Shown here piece after piece: positions 1 to 38,970 of a stretch of DNA of 64,000 nt (the first letter of the stretch is position 1; the number at the start of each line of letters is the position of its first letter). Position numbers and translations under genes: made by a program. The stretch comes from Nematostella vectensis (Eukaryota > Cnidaria > Anthozoa > Actiniaria > Edwardsiidae). The notes beneath the pieces were generated by a model that saw only the letters and a program-made list of their open reading frames with translations, did not search any database and was not told the origin of the DNA. The stretch spans positions 9,100,801 through 9,164,800 of the forward strand of contig NC_064044.1 of assembly GCF_932526225.1 (NCBI RefSeq), read 5' to 3'.

Positions 1-275
1 TAGAAAAAATATAGAGCTCTGATGACCAGGGCAAACAAAATTAACGTCAGTCACGACGACTCACAAAGTACTGTCGACATCAATCGGCCATAGTACCCCT
101 AGTACTTAGGTTAGTTTTCTTGATAGTTACATAAACGAGTCTAAATTCTAGATCCATGGACAAGTACGCGGATACCTTTTGCAAGAAACCCCAAGCTTGC
201 TAACCTCTTACAAAAAAGGCCAGATTATTTGCTCGCAGCAGTGATCAAGTACTGCAGGGAAAAAGTTTATTAAAA

Positions 276-401
<126 letters not shown>

Positions 402-540
402 ACAATATGAGTCGGACCAAAACACCTTTTTTTTTAAATGATGTACGTTGTTGTTCAGGCTGGTAACCACCGCCCCCACACTACTAGACAGCGCTGCCGA
501 CTCTGTGTCTGGCATGAAGAGAGATACTGATGTTGAAGCA

Positions 541-1138
541 GGGTAAGCATCACTCCCCCTCCAACCTCCATCCCGCCCAATCCTCTTTAGCAGGGTAAGC
601 CACCCCCTCCAACCTCCATCCCCCCCATTCCTCTTTAGCAGGGAAAAGCCCCCCTCCAACCTCCATCCCGCCCAATCTTCTTTAGCAGGGAAAAGCCCCC
701 CCCCCCCCTCCAACCTCCATCCCGCCCAATCCTCTTTAGCAGGGTAAGCCACCCCCTCCAACCTCCATCCCCCCCATTCCTCTTTAGCAGGGAAAAGCCC
801 CCCTCCAACCTCCATCCCGCCCAATCTTCTTTAGCAGGGAAAAGCCCCCCCCCCCCCCCCTCCAACCTCCATCCCGCCCAATCTTCTTTAGCAGGGAAAA
901 GCCCCCCCCGCCCCTTCCAACCTCCATCCCGCCCAATCCTCTTTAGCAGGGTAAGCCACCCCCTCCAACCTCCAACCTGCCCAATCCTCTTTAGCAGGGT
1001 AAGCCACCCCCTCCAACCTCCATCCCGCCCAATCCTCTTTAGCAGTGCAAGCCCCCCCTCCCCCTAAAACCTCCTTCCCGCCCAACCCTCTTTAGCAGGG
1101 TAAGCAACCCCTCCACTTCACCCAATCCCCCTTAGCAG
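541..1138. repeat. C-rich minisatellite, about 46-59 bp unit, about 12 copies
   Basis: Each unit contains CTCCAACCTCCATCC followed by a core ending in TCTTTAGCAGGG. Copies differ mainly in the length of an internal C run (5 to about 14 C), which explains the variable period. The array is in the intron before the first visible WDFY3-like exon. Minus-strand reading frames across it are repeat artefacts. Confidence 0.9.
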
Positions 1139-1331
1139 GGTTAGCAAAAAGTGGTTAAGTCTCGAGTTTGGCTCGTCCAAAAGATTGACAAAATCTTCCA
1201 CTGCCACTGTAAATGAGCCAACCTTTTAATTGAGCAACACGTTGTCTGCGTTGTTCCTCTTTACAAGCAGCCCAATATACCTTTTGTTGACAGACATGTC
1301 ACGTCTAATGCTTTATCGTTTCTTGTTCCAG

Positions 1332-27902
<26,571 letters not shown>

Positions 27903-30290
27903 AACACCGCCACTTTAGAGACCTATATATCGGAAGAAAATATACAGACGCCCCAGCTCATGTCTACGCCTTCTATTAACGATCTTATGCAAATGGGCCG
28001 GTGGAAAAATGGAAAGGAACAGATTAACAGCCAGGGATAGAACGCTTGATAATTTGCGTCAACAGCAAAGAGAAACCCTAGCTGTGTATTCAGAGATGAA
28101 TCGTGCTTAATTGAAATAGAGCATGGACACACAAAAGCTCAGCATAAGAAATTATCAACACCTTTCTGTTCTGCAAGACAATTAGTCAATTGAACAAGTT
28201 TAGCTTCCTAGCCAAACCTTAATCTTGCATTGTAGGTCGAGTTTTATCAAAAGTCTGGTTCTCACTTAGACGAAAGCACAGAAAAAGTAATTCTTGATGC
28301 CGCTTGAACGTAAGCGGATGGACAAGAGCAAGTATGGGAGCCGAGAACAGGGACTTAGGGTTAGAGTTGGATTTAGGAAGTGGACCGCTGAACTGGGTTA
28401 CCGTTGTCTGCTTTCATACATAAGAGAACGTAACTGATTGATTCCCATGCGCTTGGGCTTGCAATTGCTCCTATTCTTGTGTCCTAGCAAGAACGAATGT
28501 AGAACCAGGAACGGCTAAGAGAAAGACCACGGTCAAGTAGACTAAATGTTACCACATATTAACCTTATTTTATTATTTTAACTTGTAGTTTTTTTCCCCC
28601 GGACACAGGGTTTATTACTTGCTGCATCAATTTCATTCAAATGTTGATGTTACTTTGGGCTCGATAATTTTTCCAAATTAATTATTTTAGTATTTTTATA
28701 CATCTGGGCATTGAAAGCCCATGTATGATAAATTAGATTGAATAACTGATTTTACAAGTGATGGAAATTTTTATAAAATTTTCCAAATTATAGAATTTTA
28801 CTTTGAATTTTGTGAAATATTCAGAACTACCGCATGGTAGTAACATGTGCGAATATCAAAAAAACACTAGTAATGGCATGTTTTGGTATACAAATACCAT
28901 GTTTGGGTATTTACTTGTTGGAGTCTTCAAAATACCATATTTGGGTTACCAGTCGTGGTATTCAAAAATGCCATATTTGGACATGTACCAGTCGTTTTAT
29001 TCAAAAACACCATATTTGGACCTGTACCAGTCGAGGTATGCAAAATACCATATTTGGGCCTGTACCAGTCGTGGTATTCAAAAATGCCATTTTGGGTGCT
29101 AATTACCCGAGATGTTCATTTTCCTTATCAGGAAATCTTCAGAATTAGAATAGCTTGAGGATGGGTTATAAACTAGGACGCTCTTTAATAATCGATTGAT
29201 AGAATTACCAACGAATTGTATTATTATTATTTTTTAATGCATTCAGAACTTTCGGGATTCTCGGGGCGTAGAGGGTGTTCAATGCTATCGTGTCTCTGTA
29301 AATAGTGCGTGCCTAAGTAAAAATCAGTAAAAATAACCTGGAAGTAAATAAAACAAAAAGAAATACACCGTCCTATGTCTGATATTGGAGTAGATGGGGA
29401 GAGTGGACTGAGCCATCAAGTATCACCCTGAAAACCTTCACATAAGGAGCTGACCATTTGATATGTGACGTGAAGCAAGTTTTTCTTGGTTGGATGTTTT
29501 CTCTAGTATTCAAGTTTTCCTTTTTTCCCACTGAAACCCCTCTTAAAGGACCGACCATTTGATATGTGACGTGAAGCACGTTTTTTTCTGTTTTTTCCTG
29601 GTTGGATGTTCTTCCCCAGTATTCAAGCTTTTCTTTTTTCTTGTTTCTGTTAGAACTACAGTCAACCTCTTTTATAGCCAACGTAACTTCGTAACCCGAA
29701 GGGCACCATGGGAGAAATTTGCTATGTTTCAAACAGTACTAAAAATGCCCGCTTCGTTTTCCCAAGCTCTTAGGTAGCGGGTTATTTGGTTGATATTTTT
29801 TCTATGCTTTTTTTATTTATAAAGTGTGGTTTTATTGGGGGGGGGGGGGGGGGGGCAAGGCGGACAATGTGGCGATATTCACAAAATTTGGAGCATAGAT
29901 TCACAATTCGTACGGAAAACGAGTTGGGAACTTGAAGTTTCAGGAACATGAAGAGCTATTGTGCTGGAGTCGGTCTTAGAAAATCCGACTTTGCCAGTTT
30001 ACGTGATATCTGTAATTTTAGTCATTTGTAGTCTGCTTACAAAATATTTTGATTTATTATATCAAATTTTATAGATTATACAGATAGCTCTACAAAGACG
30101 GAGAGGACTGAGGGCTGATTAAAGGGCAAACGTCCTTATGTTTGACCAAAGATATCCTGGTGTTTTTGGAAGAGTCTAGTTTTGTAAAGTTTTTACTTCC
30201 CCTTGGTATCAGAGCCTCAAAACTTCTCTCGCCCAGTGACGCTCGCTTCGCTCGTCACGGCTGCCTCGTACCCAGGCGCTAACTAGACTA
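27903..30290. other. Intergenic region downstream of the WDFY3-like gene
   Basis: 3' flank of the WDFY3-like gene followed by AT-rich sequence. Contains a roughly 38 bp tandem repeat (28905-29095), a two-copy direct repeat (29445-29630, GACCATTTGATATGTGACGT in both), a G homopolymer near 29838-29857 and a short palindromic repeat at 30203-30275. No gene recognised. Confidence 0.6.
28905..29095. repeat. About 38 bp tandem repeat, 5 copies
   Basis: Unit contains GGTATTCAAAAATGCCATAT, TTGG and GTACCAGTCG. Open frames across it come from the repeat. Confidence 0.88.
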
Positions 30291-32945
30291 AAAATAACTT
30301 TATTCACTCTTGTACTTTACACAGATTGAGTTTATAATTAAAGGGAAAATAAGAATAGTACATTGAGTCTGGAATTCGGAATAACAAGTAGTTTTCGAGC
30401 CTGATTCCAGTTAAATATTTATTGTTGATAGAACTGTGAGAAGAGGAGAAATCAGTAAGGAAGAGAGTTCTAGAGTGAAAAAGTCGTGACCTAGTATTGT
30501 TCATCCAGTAAATGACGCTTTAAAGCACTTTGAAATGTGTAAAGATTAAGCTCTTTCAACTCAGTGGAGCGATCAACCCAAAGATCTGTTGCAATATATT
30601 TTAAAGTTTGTTTACCGGAGTTTGTTTGTACTTTATTTTTGTATAAATTTTTCCTAGAGGCATATCTTGTATTGTAACCATGGATTTCGCTTGCATAATT
30701 AAAATAATTAGAGAAGGAATAAGGCAGAAGTCCCTTATGCCAGAGGTGAATGAATTTCAGTGCTTGGAATTTAAAGACATGGTTTACTGTAAGAACCTCT
30801 AATAGGTTAGGGGCAATGCACTATCTGCATCAGTACCAAAAGTCTTTGCAAAGAAAATAAGTCTTATTGAGTGGTTTTGCTTAGTTTGTACTTTTTTAAT
30901 GTGTGTTTGATAAGCACTGCCCCAGGCTAAAATTGCATAGGATATATATGGAAAAAGGAAACTATAGTAAATTTGTTTCATTTGCATGAGAGATAAAAAG
31001 TGTCTGAGTTTCGTGAGGATACCGTTATTTCTAGAGATTCGTGTACAAACGTAGGAGATATGGTGCTTGAAGGAAACTGTCTCATCTAGTAGCACTCCTA
31101 GATATCTAATACATTTCTTACGCTCTAGAGGTTGACTCCCGATTTTTATATCTACCTCGTCATCTTTTTTCCTAACTGATTTGATTATCATAAAATTAGT
31201 TTTAGTTAAGTTGATGGATAGTTTATTAATGTCGCACCAATCCTTGACTTTTCCTAACTTCTCTGTTCATGAGCTTTTCTAAGGTTTTGAGATCACTTGC
31301 AGACGCAAACACGTTAGTGTCGTCAGCAAAAATTCGAAAAGTCAAAGCATCGGTGCAGCTAGGCATATCATTAATATAGATTAGAAAGAGGATCGGTCCT
31401 AACGAGCTACCCTGAGGAATACCACAGGTTATTTGTTGCGTTTATGAAACAGTTTCCTCCAACAGAACATACTGCTTTCGGTGCATAAGATAGCTTGTGA
31501 AAAATTGGAGAGGCAAACCTCTTATTCCATAACGTTCCATTTTCTTCAGTAACAATCTCATGGTTTACAGTGTCAAAGGCTTTGGAAAAGTCAAGGAAGA
31601 CACCACAGGTATACTGATTGTTATCAATTGCTTTTCGCAGATTATCCGCAATTTCTGCAATAGCCTGCGCAGTGGAATGGTTTTTCCTAAAGCCAAATTG
31701 GAATTCATAGAGGATTTGGTGCTTCTCCAAATAGGCAACAAGCTGCTTACACACAAGTTTCTCAAAAACTTGAGCAAGTGCCGAGAGTGTTGAAACCGGT
31801 CTATAGTTAAAGGGGTCCAGCTCTTGACCTCCTTTGTCAACTGGCGTTACTTTTGAAATTTTAAAATTTTCTATAAAGGTTCCTTCAAGGAGTGACTGAT
31901 TAAATATTATAGTAAGAGCTTCATTAATTTGATCTGCCGCTAGCTTTATACATTTCCTTGGTATCCCTATGGCAGATTTATTTTCTTTTAAATAAATAAG
32001 CTCATCGTGTACTTCTTGTGGGGTAATCCCGCGGAACATGAAACTATCTATAAATGACCTAGTTTTTCTGCCAGATTATTGCCTACGGTGGTGAAGTGGT
32101 TATTGAGTTGCTCACAGATACTTTTTTTTGTCGATGAAAAGCCTATTGTTACGCACTAATTTACTGATTGTATTCTTGTTGTTTGATTTTTTCCCTGATA
32201 CAATCGTACTGATAAGTTTCCATGTATTTTTTAAATTGGACTTGTTAGTCTCAAACTGTTGAGCTACGTGTTGCTTTTTTGCTACTTGTATAATTCTATT
32301 AAGTCGATTACTGTATAATTTGTATTCTTTTACTTTTTGCGAATTTTTACTGAAGTAATAGGTTTTATAATTTTTGTCTATGTTTTATCGACACTAAAAT
32401 AGCGTTAGTTATCCACGGTTTATCTAATTGTTTTTTTTTTTCTTTTGTTTAGACGCTCTACGTATAGGGACGTGGCTATCTACGATTCTGGATAAGTTTG
32501 TTTCAATATTAGACATGCTCTCGTTAATGTTAGCATTAATAAGGCTTTTGAAGTCTACTGTTTCTAGATAATCGAGGAAAGTGCCATTATTAAAATCCTT
32601 AAAATCACGGTAGTATTTAGGTTTATTGGATGTAGGTAGTTTGCCACTCATTGTGCAAAAAACAGGCAAGTGGTCCGAAATATCAGCCAAACAAATACCA
32701 GTTTTAATCACCTTTTCAGGTACGTTGGTGTAAATGTGATCAATGAGAGTCGCACTATGTTCGGTTATTCGAGTAGGTTTTATAGTAATGATTGGAATAA
32801 AACCTATGTCCGTTAACATGTCCAGATACTCCGCAGTCTGTTTGTCGTCATGGTATCTGGCTGATATTCCATTCAGCATTCGTTGGTGGTATGAATGCTG
32901 GACGATTTGCGGATTTTTTGACGCAAGTTCGGCTAAATCTTGATC
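30290..32945 (-). mobile_element. Decayed non-LTR retrotransposon: endonuclease and reverse transcriptase
   Basis: On the minus strand: 32879-32424 is the C-terminal half of an AP-type endonuclease (TLIDHIYTN, ISDHLPVF). 32039-31407 is the reverse transcriptase palm (FNYRPVSTLSALAQVFEKLV, FGFRKNHSTAQAI, FLDFSKAFDTVNHE). A shifted frame continues GIPQGSSLGPILFLIYINDM and FADDTNVF, and 31191-30799 is the thumb-like tail (IRYLGVLLDE, SYAILAWG). At least two frameshifts make it inactive. A minus-strand AATAAA near 30304 marks the 3' end. The 5' end is cut at about 32945. Confidence 0.88.
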
Positions 32946-32968
32946 CTGACGAGAACGTCAGGATCAAG
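32939..32968. other. Perfect 13 bp hairpin at the junction of two mobile elements
   Basis: CTTGATCCTGACG and its exact reverse complement are separated by four bases. The right arm belongs to the transposase reading frame; the left arm is the 5' end of the truncated retrotransposon. Confidence 0.9.
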
Positions 32969-33792
32969 TGTTAATTTATGATGGGGCACCAGCGCACCGC
33001 AACGCCGTTAACCCGGGCCCAAATACAGAAATAAAGATGTTGCCGCCCTACAGTCCGTTTCTTAATCCTGTAGAGCAGGCAATAAGTTGTTTGAAAGCAG
33101 CGATGAAGGCAGATATTTCACGGCCTCAAATACAGGCAGATATGAACAACAGAGATAAAGCAAGGAACAGAGGAGTACCATTAGGTATTTATCGCACAAA
33201 TTTGTTGCTGGAAGCGCTTCAACGAAACATCTACACCATCACACAGCCAAAATGTGCCGAATGGTATAGGTTCATGCAAAACCTATCTACCACGCTGCCT
33301 CAACGGCGAAATGATCGAAGGGTGATTTTTTAGTACTAGTATCATTTATTTTGCATGTATGTGCATTATTAGGACGCAAATAAACGATAAGTAATTGAAT
33401 AATTATTTTAGGATATTGTTTGTCATAAAGGGCTAGTTGTTTGTACGGAGGCGCTAACGTTTGTAAGAAGCACGCAAATGACTTTCACAAAATACTGTTG
33501 TTTGCACTTGCTTTAATTAATATTCCGTTCACTGTATTGATTGCGAGGTCTTGTATTATTGATATTTTGTTTGTGTTATTGTTATGTATCAACGCGCAAA
33601 TGAAAATAGATTTTTTATTCCTGGTTGTCGAATAGTGTAAATGAATGTGAAAAAAATGCAATTGTGTGCACTCAATTATGTAAAGTTCGTTAATGTATTT
33701 CCTTTTAGTTCGAATGATTTTACTTTCGCATAAATGACAGTACATAGGCGTAAAATGAATGCGTATTTCTGGGTAATGAAAAGCAAAAGGTG
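32956..33792 (+). mobile_element. 3' part of an IS630/Tc1/mariner-like DNA transposon
   Basis: From 32956 a frame reads DQVLIYDGAPAHRN, LPPYSPFLNPVEQ and on to a stop at 33333, the C-terminal third of a DDE (DDE_3-type) transposase: second catalytic Asp in YDGAPAH, catalytic Glu in NPVE, 30 residues between them by my count. About 460 bp after the stop a CACCTTTTGCT-type terminus (minus-strand reading) ends at 33792 and is followed by TA. The 5' part, including the first Asp and left terminus, is missing. Its end matches the MITEs at 9000 and 21272. Confidence 0.75.
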
Positions 33793-34084
33793 TAGTTATC
33801 ATTATTGCACTTAAGCGGGTCTTCATTTCCAGGGGACTGAATAATATCCTTAAAAAGGTCGATTTTGTTAGTTAGATGAGATTCACTTTGGTAGACCCAG
33901 GACCTATGGCTTTAAGGAAATCATTTGAGTCCAAATGTTGAAAAGGAAAAACGTAATCTGTGAATACAGGTCTTGTACTTTTGTTTTGTAAAGGTATCGT
34001 CTAATCATTTGGGTACAACTAAATGGTTTGTTATTAGCTTGTAAAAATGCATTACCATATATACCTAGGCTAGAAATACCTATA
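33793..34084. other. Spacer between the DNA transposon end and the ORF1-like fragment
   Basis: No recognisable coding sequence; probably part of the interrupted retrotransposon. Confidence 0.4.
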
Positions 34085-34853
34085 TTTCAGTTCGCTTGTT
34101 CCCCTTGGAAGTCTTGACCATAGTATCAGCTTGTTCCCCTTGAAGGACCTGATCATCGTGTCATCAATGCCTGAGACCATTTTCGAAGCGTGCGTAGTCT
34201 TCGTAGCTATTTATTACGACCGCGTTCTCATTCTCCGACTTCTTGATGAAAAATTTAACCTGCTTACATCTCCGAAGAGCTTCTTTTTGTGCTTTGTTAA
34301 GGATTTGGAGACGTAGATCCTTTCATCCCCATCCAAATTAAGGCCAGGAAGCTCGCTAACTTTCATTCCTGCCAGCTTTCAACGATTGGAGTAGAAAGCA
34401 TTTCTAGTGTCGCGTCTGACGAACTTGACAATGATCTTTGGTGGGGCGTTGGGGTTGTAAGAAGGAAGCGGATGTGAGGTTGAAATATCTTCCTCCTTAA
34501 GTGGCACTTCAATGGCGTCTCCGATCGCCATTACTACGTCTTTTGAGGAGTAGTTCCTGTTAGGAGGGACGCCTGATATTACAAGACAGTCTCTCCTCAG
34601 GTATTCGGCGAGTTCTTCTGCTTTCTCCAGAGTTTCATTACTTGTCTGTTTCTCTTTATTTAATTCTTTCTATAACTTTCTGATTGAGCTTCCATGTGAC
34701 TGAACCATTTGGTTTTACTTTCCCATTTGGGACAGAATGTCGTCATATTTCTTATTTAGGTGTTCCACTGAAGATTTTAGGTCGTCGACCTTTAGCTCTA
34801 GTGGCCGTATTGCATCTCTCAAAATTTCTCTCATCTCTTCTTTTGAAGCCATT
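34085..34853 (-). pseudogene. Non-LTR retrotransposon ORF1-like fragment (broken)
   Basis: From an ATG at 34853 the minus strand reads a coiled-coil-like N-terminus (MASKEEMREILRDAIRPLE, LKVDDLKSSVEHLNKKYDD). After stops and a frame change it gives an RRM-like segment with DCLVISGVPPN, EEDISTSHPLP, IIVKFVRRDTRN and IYVSKSLTKHKKKLF. That order resembles L1/CR1-type ORF1 nucleic-acid-binding proteins. Same strand and 5' of the endonuclease/RT fragment at 30290-32945, so plausibly the same element split by the DNA transposon. Confidence 0.6.
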
Positions 34854-34915
34854 TTGGGTCGGGAAGGCGGAAGCGTTCAAAAAGTGTTGCCGACCGCCAT
34901 TACGACATATGGTCA

Positions 34916-34964
34916 CTAGCGTGACCACTAAACCTTCCCATGGCTCATTGCGCTCACTAGTATA

Positions 34965-35005
<41 letters not shown>

Positions 35006-36034
35006 GAGACTTGAGACGCCTGGGTACGAGGCAGCTCGTCACTGCATTTTGGCTGAGCGTCACTGGACGAGAGAAGTCTGGAGGCTCTGGTACCCAGAAA
35101 AAACGCACTTCGAGCCTCGCGCATTTACTTCTTAATGGCCTCTCTCATCAACGGTCCTAAAATAATCATGTTTTGTTTTTCGTTATCGCTCAAAAAGGCT
35201 AATGTACAGTCAGTCGTTCTTTCGTTTAAAAACGTGATTTTTGATTATTTTAATCTTCTAGGACAAAACGAATCACAAGAAATTACTGCCACAGTTTCAC
35301 CGGTCTTTCCTGTCTTTCCGGGATCCCAATAAAAAAAAAAAACAATCTCCAAGTTTTTCTCGGCTGTGTTGCAAAAGTAGAAATTGTTTCCACTCACTAA
35401 CATTTGTTAACTTTTTCACATCCATAAATCTATAGCTGTCAATCTCTCTCACGATAATGCACTCTGATTACTTACAAGCAAGTGTCGTTATACTTGAAAC
35501 TCTGTTTATGCGTTACAGTCAAAGCTTTGTATTTAATATAGTTTCGCATTAAAGCTTTGTATTTCACTGGGTTGATGTAATATCGCCTAATCAGAATAGA
35601 TCAATATTAAAAAGAGTTTAATAGAGTTTAATAATAGAGTATAATATTTTATTATTGAGTTTTTTTTATTGTTTTCCCCATTTTTTGTCGTGCATAATGT
35701 TGGAAAAAGTGAGCAGAATTTTTAAAAGCGAGCATAATCTGAGCACAATTTTGAATATAAACGATCAATGCTAGCATAGTTTCACTAGCATAATCGGCTC
35801 GCCTTAATGGCGTGCTCACATCCCTATAATAATTTTATTAATATTAACACTTTTGGCACTTTTGTTCAAACATCTGCCTGAATTTTAACACGAGTCGTAA
35901 TACTTTTTTCTAATTGCTCAATCTTTGTTTTTGCGCCGTATCAAAGCATTCACCCAAGATACGGACACGATATTTTTATTTACATAGTTAATAGCAGTAG
36001 ATAGATTAGATTGGTTGTAGTTTCTTTGTTTCAG
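34916..36034. other. Intergenic region before the lectin/GPCR locus
   Basis: Contains a 28-base poly-T tract (about 34975-35002), a short palindromic repeat (35013-35100) related in inverted orientation to 30203-30275, and AT-rich sequence. The expected promoter of cassette A lies in its distal part. No gene recognised. Confidence 0.5.
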
Positions 36035-36126
36035 GGTCAAATCCAAGCCGTCTGAGCAAGGAAACAAATCCTCGCTAACGAAGATGAAGTTGGAATTAGT
36101 TGGCGTTGTTTGCCTTATACATGTAG
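36035..36126 (+). CDS. Cassette A first coding exon: signal peptide
   Basis: Coding from ATG 36084 (MKLELVGVVCLIHV), ending in phase 1 at 36126 before GTATGT. Joined to the next exon it gives a hydrophobic core ending in ASSIAG, a plausible signal peptide. A pyrimidine-rich acceptor ends at 36034, so an untranslated upstream exon may exist; otherwise 36035 is not the true transcript start. Confidence 0.7.
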
Positions 36127-36935
36127 GTATGTTTTTTTAACGTCTACTGACAATACAGTCTTCCTTTGAAGCCCAAAATTTATTTTAAAAATCTTTTTTA
36201 AGAGTATATGTAAGAAACCGTATTTCTTTTATAGTCGTGCGGTTGGAGATCGTAGAATATCGCAAAAGAGCTATCAGTGCATGTGTTCTGCGTCATTGTG
36301 AATCCTTGACTATTTATTCTTATTTATTGTGATTTCCGAAAATATTCCAAGATATTGCAAAAAAATCGATTATTTTCGCAAAATGTTAATTTTCATTTCG
36401 CACGGGTCTACAACGAAATGAGTACCTTAAACAGCCTCTTTCAGCCGCCATTTTGTCATCCTAGCAAAGTCGAAGTGTTAAAAAGAATCCATTTCCATAG
36501 GGTGATTTGGGAAAGCCAATGCGATATTTTCGACTGGATTAGGTAAATTAGGCATTTAACTTTGTTTTTGGGTGGCTATTCCAAGATTTTTCGCAGTTAT
36601 GCGCCTTCAAATATTAAATAAAAACAATAACAAAGAAGTGGCTGATAAGGGCACTTTAATCCCCTCGAAATCCCTTCTTGGTGAGCACCACAAATCTTAG
36701 ATATGATGGTAGGTAATCGGTAAATTATCGTCTATGACCGTTGTCTAATTTCGAGAAAAAAACAAAGATATATCCTACAGTCAGGGGCGTTGATTAAAGA
36801 GAGGAATGCCAGGTTTTCCGTCAAAAAATTGCTTTGTGTCTATTGGCAGTCGTATGTTAGTACGAGATGTAGTTATCTCTTCACGGTTTCTTTTTTCTTA
36901 CTAGCACTCTTAGATTCGCGTTTATTCTTTTTCAG

Positions 36936-37382
36936 CTTCTTCCAGCATTGCAGGTGAATGGCCAAGTCATTACACACCACAATGGCAACACAGCAATTTA
37001 AATAACAAATGTTATCTTGTTGACACGACAAACAAGAAGACCTTTTTCGAAGCAAAATCCCTTTGTGAATATTACGGTGGTCAGCTGTTTGTAAAGCCAA
37101 GTAGCTCTAAGACTTTGAGTAATGTTTTATCAAGCATCATAACAATTTCCTTATCCGCATCTTCATATTATGTTGGAATCGAGCGCAATGCTGCGACTAA
37201 TAATGCATGGACTTGGTTAGATGGGACCGCTGAGACAGTTACAGTTTCAGATCATTATGATTATTGTGCCTATCTAGAATATACCCCTGATGCAGTATTA
37301 ACTATGAACCAACACAGTGTCCAGTACAAGTCCACCGACTGCAGTAAAACTTATGGATACATCTGTCAAAAAGATCCCAGTG
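36936..37382 (+). CDS. Cassette A exon: C-type lectin-like domain 1
   Basis: A phase 1-1 exon of 447 bp. It encodes a CTLD: NNKCYLVDT, FEAKSLCEYYGGQL, YYVGIERN, WTWLDG, DYCAYLEY and YGYICQKDPS, with the expected Cys pattern. The Ca-dependent sugar motifs (EPN/QPD and WND) of classical lectins are not visible, so it may bind protein or glycan independently of Ca. Close paralogues are at 38169 and 44106. An N gap follows at 37538, where a further exon could be hidden. Confidence 0.85.
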
Positions 37383-37537
37383 GTATGAAACCAACATTCA
37401 AGACAATCACGAAAGGGGGGGATAAGTGTGGGCGAGTCACGGGCTTTAGGAACATTTTACTCCAAAATGATGTCTTATGTCTTGTTAGTTTTAATAAAAT
37501 AAATGGGTAAGAAAGTTACTCATTTACCAGGCGGCGG

Positions 37538-37737
37538 NNNNNNNNNNNNNNNNNNNNNNNNNNNNNNNNNNNNNNNNNNNNNNNNNNNNNNNNNNNNNNN
37601 NNNNNNNNNNNNNNNNNNNNNNNNNNNNNNNNNNNNNNNNNNNNNNNNNNNNNNNNNNNNNNNNNNNNNNNNNNNNNNNNNNNNNNNNNNNNNNNNNNNN
37701 NNNNNNNNNNNNNNNNNNNNNNNNNNNNNNNNNNNNN
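37538..37737. other. Assembly gap (200 N)
   Basis: A run of N between the two cassette A lectin exons. The round length suggests a placeholder and not a measured size. Confidence 1.
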
Positions 37738-38168
37738 GGTAAGGGGTTGAGTTGGACTTATTTATAGATTTTTATAAAACTAAGTTTAGCCCACGCATCT
37801 TTTTGTTACAAGTTGTTTCAGTTTTTATGATTACAGCAAATTTCAATTCCACTCTGGTTTTTTGAAAATAGGAAAATCGCGAAAATAAAATGTCGCGAAA
37901 TATCGCCTTCTTAAAATCGCGAAATTTTGACGTCGTGAAAATTAAGTGTAATAAAATCGTTAATGATTAAGATAATTTGTAAGTCCCGAAGGTGATCAAG
38001 AAGTGAGGCGATAATACTTTGAGAGAACTAAAGACTCCGAAAGTTTTATGATTTGGTCCACACGCATCCACATCCGTACCTTAATTAAAAATATACTTTA
38101 TATCAGTCCCATGTCGCACCCATCTCACAAAACGTGCAAATAAATACCATGCCCCGTTTGGTTTTTAG

Positions 38169-38594
38169 ATTATAGCAGTTCACTCCCGATGACAATCTCC
38201 TGCACTTCACCATGGCAATACAGCAATTTGACAAACAAGTGTTATTATGTGGAAAATGTCAATAAGACTAACTTTACTGGTGCAGAACTTGAATGCTCCA
38301 AGCACGGTGGCAAGCTGTTTGAAAAGCCGATTGCTATCACAAGTGTTACCGGCTTTTTATCGAGTATTGGGGCATCCCTACAGGATTTATTTGACTATTA
38401 TGTTGGGATCAAGAAGACACCAAATGGTGGTTGGACGTGGACAAATGGTATTGCATTAAATGTACACTCCTCTGATGCGACCCACGACTGTGGATTGCTT
38501 TACGTCTATCCATATTCGGAAACATTACATGATCGATACAAGTCTACCTCCTGCAGCGATGCTCACAACTACATTTGTCAAAAAGACCCTGAAG
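38169..38594 (+). CDS. Cassette A exon: C-type lectin-like domain 2
   Basis: A phase 1-1 exon of 426 bp encoding a second CTLD: SPWQYSNLTNKCYYVENV, GAELECSKHGGKLFEKP, YYVGIKKT, WTWTNG, HDCGLLYVY and YICQKDPE. Several N-glycosylation sequons are present near its start. No EPN/QPD or WND motif seen. Its start is closer to the cassette B lectin exon (SPWQYSNLT in both) than to domain 1. Confidence 0.87.
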
Positions 38595-38970
38595 GTGAGA
38601 CTACTTCTTTTAGGTTTTCTCCATTCTGCCCTTTTATATAATTACTTGTATTAAGGCCACCCTTATGGACGACGTTTTGAGGTCATAAAGAATAGCAATG
38701 AAACTAAAGAACATGGTAGATACTGTTGCAAAATGTCACATGCTCGTTTAACATCGATATAAAGCGATCTCAACAGGAACCTGTTCATTTTTGTGCAAAA
38801 TTTTGTTACCAAAAGTTTAGCGGACCGGTGCCCCTACCTTCGGGCCACTGTAACATTTTCGAGAATGTAAGAGTTGCCATATATTCAATTTTTATGCTTT
38901 ATATTTATGTCTAGTCCTCATGTAAGAATTGTCGCTAAGACATTTTCTAGTATGTTTTTTTTTTGCGAAG

